Shown piece after piece: positions 28,282 through 30,745 of a DNA stretch of 30,745 nt. The DNA comes from Streptomyces olivaceus (GTDB lineage Bacteria; Actinomycetota; Actinomycetes; Streptomycetales; Streptomycetaceae), in assembly GCF_000721235.1 (NCBI RefSeq), contig NZ_JOFH01000056.1, forward strand, positions 1 through 30,745, written 5' to 3'. The first letter of the stretch is position 1, and each line of letters starts with the position of its first letter. The position numbers were made by a program, and so were the translations under genes. Below the pieces are notes generated by a model. That model worked only from the letters and a program-made list of their open reading frames with translations. It did no database searches and was not told the DNA's origin.

Positions 28282-29094
28282 ATGACCCAGAAAGTCGCAG
28301 TCCTCGGCACCGGCAAGATCGGCGAAGCCCTGCTCAGCGGCATGATCGGAGCCGGCTGGGCCCCCACCGACCTCCTGGTCACGGCCCGCCGACGGGAACG
28401 GGCCGACGAACTCCGCGCCCGCCACGGAGTCACCCCGGTCACCAACGCCGAGGCGGCAAAGACCGCCGACACCCTGATCCTCACGGTCAAACCGCAGGAC
28501 ATGGGCACCCTCCTCGACGAACTCGCCCCGCACGTGCCCACCGACCGCCTGGTCATCAGCGGCGCGGCCGGCATCCCCACCTCCTTCTTCGAGGAACGCC
28601 TGGCCCCCGGCACCCCGGTCGTCCGCGTCATGACGAACACCCCGGCCCTCGTCGACGAGGCCATGTCCGTCATCTCCGCCGGCACCCACGCGACCGCCGC
28701 TCACCTGACCCACACCGAGGAGATCTTCGGCGCCGTCGGCAAGACCCTCCGCGTCCCCGAGTCCCAGCAGGACGCGTGCACCGCCCTCTCCGGCTCCGGC
28801 CCGGCGTACTTCTTCTACCTGGTCGAAGCCATGACCGACGCCGGCATCCTCCTCGGCCTGCCCCGCGACAAGGCCCACGACCTGATCGTCCAGTCCGCGA
28901 TCGGCGCCGCGAAGATGCTCCGCGACAGCGGCGAACACCCGGTCAAGCTCCGCGAGAACGTCACGTCCCCCGCCGGCACCACCATCAACGCCATCCGCGA
29001 ACTGGAGAGCCACGGCGTGCGCGCCGCCCTCATCGCCGCGCTGGAGGCAGCCCGCGACCGCAGCCGCGAGCTGGCCTCCGGCACAAAGGACTGA
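28282..29094 (+). CDS. proC: Pyrroline-5-carboxylate reductase
   Basis: A 270-residue ProC, which catalyses the last step of proline synthesis. The N-terminal Rossmann fold has VAVLGTGKIGEALLSGM, then LILTVKPQDM and VISGAAGIPT. The C-terminal domain carries the ProC signature: VVRVMTNTPALV, the Ser/Gly-rich ALSGSGPAYFFYLVEAMTDAG and ENVTSPAGTTINAIRELE. ATG 28282 has GGAGGG about 10 nt upstream and directly precedes the Rossmann strand; in-frame ATGs at 28225 and 28240 lack such a site. Length is standard. It converges on trpS with 24 bp between stops. Confidence 0.96.
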   Translation: MTQKVAVLGTGKIGEALLSGMIGAGWAPTDLLVTARRRERADELRARHGVTPVTNAEAAKTADTLILTVKPQDMGTLLDELAPHVPTDRLVISGAAGIPTSFFEERLAPGTPVVRVMTNTPALVDEAMSVISAGTHATAAHLTHTEEIFGAVGKTLRVPESQQDACTALSGSGPAYFFYLVEAMTDAGILLGLPRDKAHDLIVQSAIGAAKMLRDSGEHPVKLRENVTSPAGTTINAIRELESHGVRAALIAALEAARDRSRELASGTKD

Positions 29095-29118
29095 CGAACA
29101 CGGAAGGCAGGGCACGGC

Positions 29119-30132
29119 CTACCGGCCGGACGCGTCCACGGGCGCCAGCAACCCGATCGCCCGGTAGGCCGCGTCCACGGTCGGCCGTGCCATGCCCCGG
29201 GCGCGCTCCGCCCCCTCCCGCAGCACGCCGTCCACGTACTCCGGGTCCGCGCTCAGAGCCCGATGCCGCTCCTGCACGGGCCGCAGCACCTCGACGACGG
29301 CCTCGGCGGTGTCCTTCTTCAGCGCCCCGTACGAGTCGTACGCCCCCGCCAGCTCCGCCGGATCCCCACCCGCGCAGGCGGCCAGGATCTCCAGCAGATT
29401 CGCGAGCCCCGGCCGCTCCTCCCGGTCGTACACCACGTCCTGCCCGCTGTCGGTCACGGCCCGCATGACCTTCTTGCGCACCACATCCGGCTCGTCCAGC
29501 AGATAGACGATCCCCGGACCGGCGTCGTCGCTCTTGCCCATCTTCGAGACCGGATCCTGCAGATTCATCACCCGGGCCGCCACCGCCGGACCGGTCGCCC
29601 GGGGCACCGTGAACGTGTGCCCGTACCGCTGGTTGAACCGCACAGCGAGGTCCCGCGCCAGCTCCACGTGCTGCGTCTGGTCGTCCCCGACCGGCACCTC
29701 GTCCGTCCCGTACGCCAGGATGTCCGCCGCCATCAGCACGGGATACGTCAGCAGCGACAGCCGCACGCTCCCACCCCGCCGCTGTTCCCGCGCGGCCTTC
29801 TCCTTGTACTGGATCATCCGCCGCATCTCCCCGTCGGTCGCGACGCACTCCAGTACGTACGACAGCCGGGCGTGCTCGTCGACGTGGCTCTGCACGAACA
29901 CGGTGCACTGCTCGGGGTCGAGTCCCGCCGCCAGCAACAGCGACGCCGACTGCCGGCTGAGCCGGCGCACCCGCGCCGGGTCGTGGTCCACGGTCAGCGC
30001 GTGCAGGTCGACCACGCAGAACAGCGCGTCGGACCGGTACTGGTCGTCCGCGGCCCACCGCCGCATGGCTCCCAGGTAGTTCCCCAGCGTCAGATGCCCG
30101 GTCGGCTTGATCCCACTGAAGACTCTCGTCAT
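29119..30132 (-). CDS. trpS: Tryptophanyl-tRNA synthetase, attenuator-controlled copy
   Basis: A 337-residue class Ic synthetase charging tRNA-Trp. The HIGH-like motif is FSGIKPTGHLTLGNYLGA and the KMSKS loop reads SKMGKSDD. Tryptophan- and ATP-site segments LLTYPVLMAADILAYGTDEVPVGDDQTQHVELARDL are intact. ATG 30132 has AGGAGGTGGGAG upstream. The frame extends to GTG 30231, but that extension reads through the attenuator hairpin. By synteny and by its leader it corresponds to the TrpRS1 of S. coelicolor (SCO3334), an auxiliary, indolmycin-resistant enzyme reported to be induced through ribosome-mediated attenuation. Another copy should exist elsewhere in the genome. Confidence 0.95.
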   Translation of the reverse strand: MTRVFSGIKPTGHLTLGNYLGAMRRWAADDQYRSDALFCVVDLHALTVDHDPARVRRLSRQSASLLLAAGLDPEQCTVFVQSHVDEHARLSYVLECVATDGEMRRMIQYKEKAAREQRRGGSVRLSLLTYPVLMAADILAYGTDEVPVGDDQTQHVELARDLAVRFNQRYGHTFTVPRATGPAVAARVMNLQDPVSKMGKSDDAGPGIVYLLDEPDVVRKKVMRAVTDSGQDVVYDREERPGLANLLEILAACAGGDPAELAGAYDSYGALKKDTAEAVVEVLRPVQERHRALSADPEYVDGVLREGAERARGMARPTVDAAYRAIGLLAPVDASGR

Positions 30133-30197
30133 CTCTCCCACCTCCTGGTCGCGGCCGCCGCCACCCGCCGGCCGCCCCTCCTGGAGGGAGATACGAG

Positions 30198-30222
30198 AAC
30201 GGCCGCCGAAGCGGCGGCCGTT
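30198..30222 (-). terminator. trpS attenuator terminator hairpin (segments 3:4)
   Basis: On the minus strand AACGGCCGCCG (30222-30212) pairs perfectly with CGGCGGCCGTT (30208-30198), an 11-bp stem with a CTT loop. It is followed by CTCGTATCTCCC, a pyrimidine-rich stretch but not a classical U-run. Confidence 0.85.
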
Positions 30223-30259
30223 GAAGTGCACACGTGCGAACGGCCGCCGTCAGGCGGCC
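30198..30259 (-). promoter_or_regulatory. trpS transcription attenuator, segments 1-4
   Basis: Segment 1 GGCCGCC (30259-30253) pairs with GGCGGCC (30248-30242) inside segment 2. Segment 2 CGGCGGCCGTT (30249-30239) is identical to segment 4 (30208-30198) and can pair over 11 bp with segment 3 (30222-30212). This gives 1:2 with 3:4 (terminate) or 2:3 (antiterminate). Segment 1 begins three bases after the Trp codon of the leader peptide, so a ribosome stalled there would mask it and favour 2:3. Confidence 0.85.
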
Positions 30260-30300
30260 CGCCACAGCTGGCTACACGTATGTGTCGTCACGCCCCTCAC
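30250..30300 (-). CDS. trpS leader peptide with a single Trp codon
   Basis: A 16-residue peptide MRGVTTHTCSQLWRAA, GTG start at 30300, TGA stop at 30252-30250. GGAGG (30311-30307) lies 6 nt upstream, an ideal ribosome binding site. Codon 13 (30264-30262) is TGG, the only Trp codon. The stop codon sits in the loop of the 1:2 hairpin. The peptide itself probably has no function; its translation rate senses charged tRNA-Trp. Too short for routine gene callers. Confidence 0.85.
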   Translation of the reverse strand: MRGVTTHTCSQLWRAA

Positions 30301-30332
30301 CGTACGCCTCCGGAGGCCGTTCGACCCTGGAT

Positions 30333-30361
30333 TTGACACCCCTCACCCGCACTCGTAGTGT
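30333..30361 (+). promoter_or_regulatory. First rRNA operon promoter (rrn P1), consensus HrdB type
   Basis: TTGACA (30333-30338), 17-bp spacer, TAGTGT (30356-30361), pointing right. It is the best vegetative promoter in the window. No protein gene follows; the downstream DNA is rRNA leader. The -35 box is only 33 bp from the divergent trpS leader start, so the trpS promoter must overlap it. Confidence 0.75.
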
Positions 30362-30745
30362 TCTCCGAGTTGTCCGACGTGAGCGCCGACCCCGGTCGGT
30401 CCCCGGACAGCGATTCCGCGAGTACCAACCACTTCACGACGAGCAGTCGCACTGTCGGCGTCGTCGTCATGTCGGTGGATGTATTCGCAGAATGAGGAAT
30501 CCACGTTCGAAAAGAACGCGGCCCCGATTAGCTTCGGACGCCGGGAATCCGCTACAGTCTCACCTCGTCGGAACGGCCCAACAGCCGGGACGGCAACCCC
30601 CTCTGACGGGGAATCAGAGCCCGAAAGGATCTGATAGAGTCGGAACCGCCGGAAAGGGAAACGCGAAAGCGGGAACCTGGAAAGCACCGAGGAAATCGGA
30701 TCGGAAAGATCTGATAGAGTCGGAAACGCAAGACAGCAAGACCGA
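30362..30745 (+). promoter_or_regulatory. rRNA operon upstream region with further tandem promoters
   Basis: This 384-bp stretch has no protein gene. TACAGT (30553-30558) and two TAGAGT boxes (30635-30640, 30715-30720) are candidate -10s. The TAGAGT boxes sit in copies of TCTGATAGAGTCGGAA exactly 80 bp apart. An inverted repeat CTCTGA-N7-TCAGAG (30601-30619) precedes the first. The last 45 bases match what I remember of the conserved leader just upstream of streptomycete 16S rRNA genes, so the 16S gene should begin a few hundred bases past the right edge. Streptomyces rrn operons typically have about four promoters. Confidence 0.75.

Noticed and set aside
26695..29115. 806-residue minus-strand frame
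   Set aside because: Antisense to the exporter genes and proC, all clearly real; composition is typical of a shadow frame.
30133..30231. N-terminal extension of trpS from GTG 30231
   Set aside because: It would translate through the terminator hairpin, and the strong AGGAGGTG site favours ATG 30132.
30504..30518. CGTTC-N5-GAACG near the rrn promoters as a LexA box
   Set aside because: The half-sites are in the opposite orientation to the GAAC...GTTC actinobacterial SOS box.
30343..30687. 114-residue open frame on the minus strand at the right end
   Set aside because: It lies across the rrn P1 to P3 promoter region, has no family resemblance and only reflects stop-poor GC-rich DNA.
1..30745. 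tRNA genes, CRISPR arrays, insertion sequences, att sites
   Set aside because: No cloverleaf, regularly spaced repeat-spacer pattern, transposase or integrase was seen by eye on either strand.

Overview
The window is chromosomal DNA of a Streptomyces species. Base composition is very GC-rich with strong G/C bias at third codon positions, GTG/TTG starts are common, and gene content and order (sigE-cseA-cseB-cseC, mutY, disA-radA, ppx, ilvD, a PQQ-propeller Ser/Thr kinase, proC, trpS) match what I recall of the SCO3334-SCO3359 neighbourhood of S. coelicolor, read in reverse order. That comparison is from memory, not a search. I saw no tRNA, CRISPR array, insertion sequence or prophage gene.

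Layout. 1-1780 (+): a 5'-truncated XRE/DUF5753 regulator, an overlapping DUF397 protein and an aminoglycoside-phosphotransferase-fold protein, the most accessory-looking part. 1803-5307 (-): the envelope-stress operon sigE-cseABC. 5594-6544 (-): mutY. 6662-9048 (+): a NarL-type sensor kinase/response regulator pair. 9153-9803 (-): PAP2 phosphatase. 9989-10855 (+): a membrane-anchored protein with a Gly/Ser linker. 10907-13522 (-): radA then disA (c-di-AMP synthase). 13811-15622 (+): a sigma-like/zinc-finger/TM/BACON fusion. 15710-16552 (-): a Cys-rich protein. 16625-19190 (+): Ppx/GppA, a TIM-barrel isomerase and a TetR regulator. 19385-21238 (+): ilvD. 21270-23498 (-): Ser/Thr kinase. 23682-25431 (+): SH3 protein, lipoprotein, small membrane protein. 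25551-28059 (+): methyltransferase and a two-gene ABC exporter. 28282-29094 (+): proC. 29119-30300 (-): trpS with its leader peptide and attenuator. 30333-30745 (+): tandem promoters of an rRNA operon whose 16S gene lies beyond the right edge.

How the genes work together. SigE-CseABC reads cell-envelope stress. MutY, RadA and DisA guard or report genome integrity. IlvD and ProC are amino-acid biosynthesis enzymes. TrpS and the rRNA promoters set translation capacity and diverge from one short region. Several envelope proteins (PAP2, SH3, lipoprotein, BACON fusion) are scattered among them.

The most notable regulatory features are: (i) a complete four-segment, Trp-codon-controlled attenuator before trpS; (ii) about nine genes whose start codon lies 6-8 nt after a TAnnnT-like -10 box with no Shine-Dalgarno sequence, i.e. 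probable leaderless mRNAs; (iii) a three-copy TCGTGGGG/CCCCACGA element able to form two mutually exclusive hairpins before the SH3 gene; (iv) palindromes at the ABC-exporter start codon and between mutY and the sensor kinase; (v) short direct repeats at several gene ends, two of which include the stop codon.
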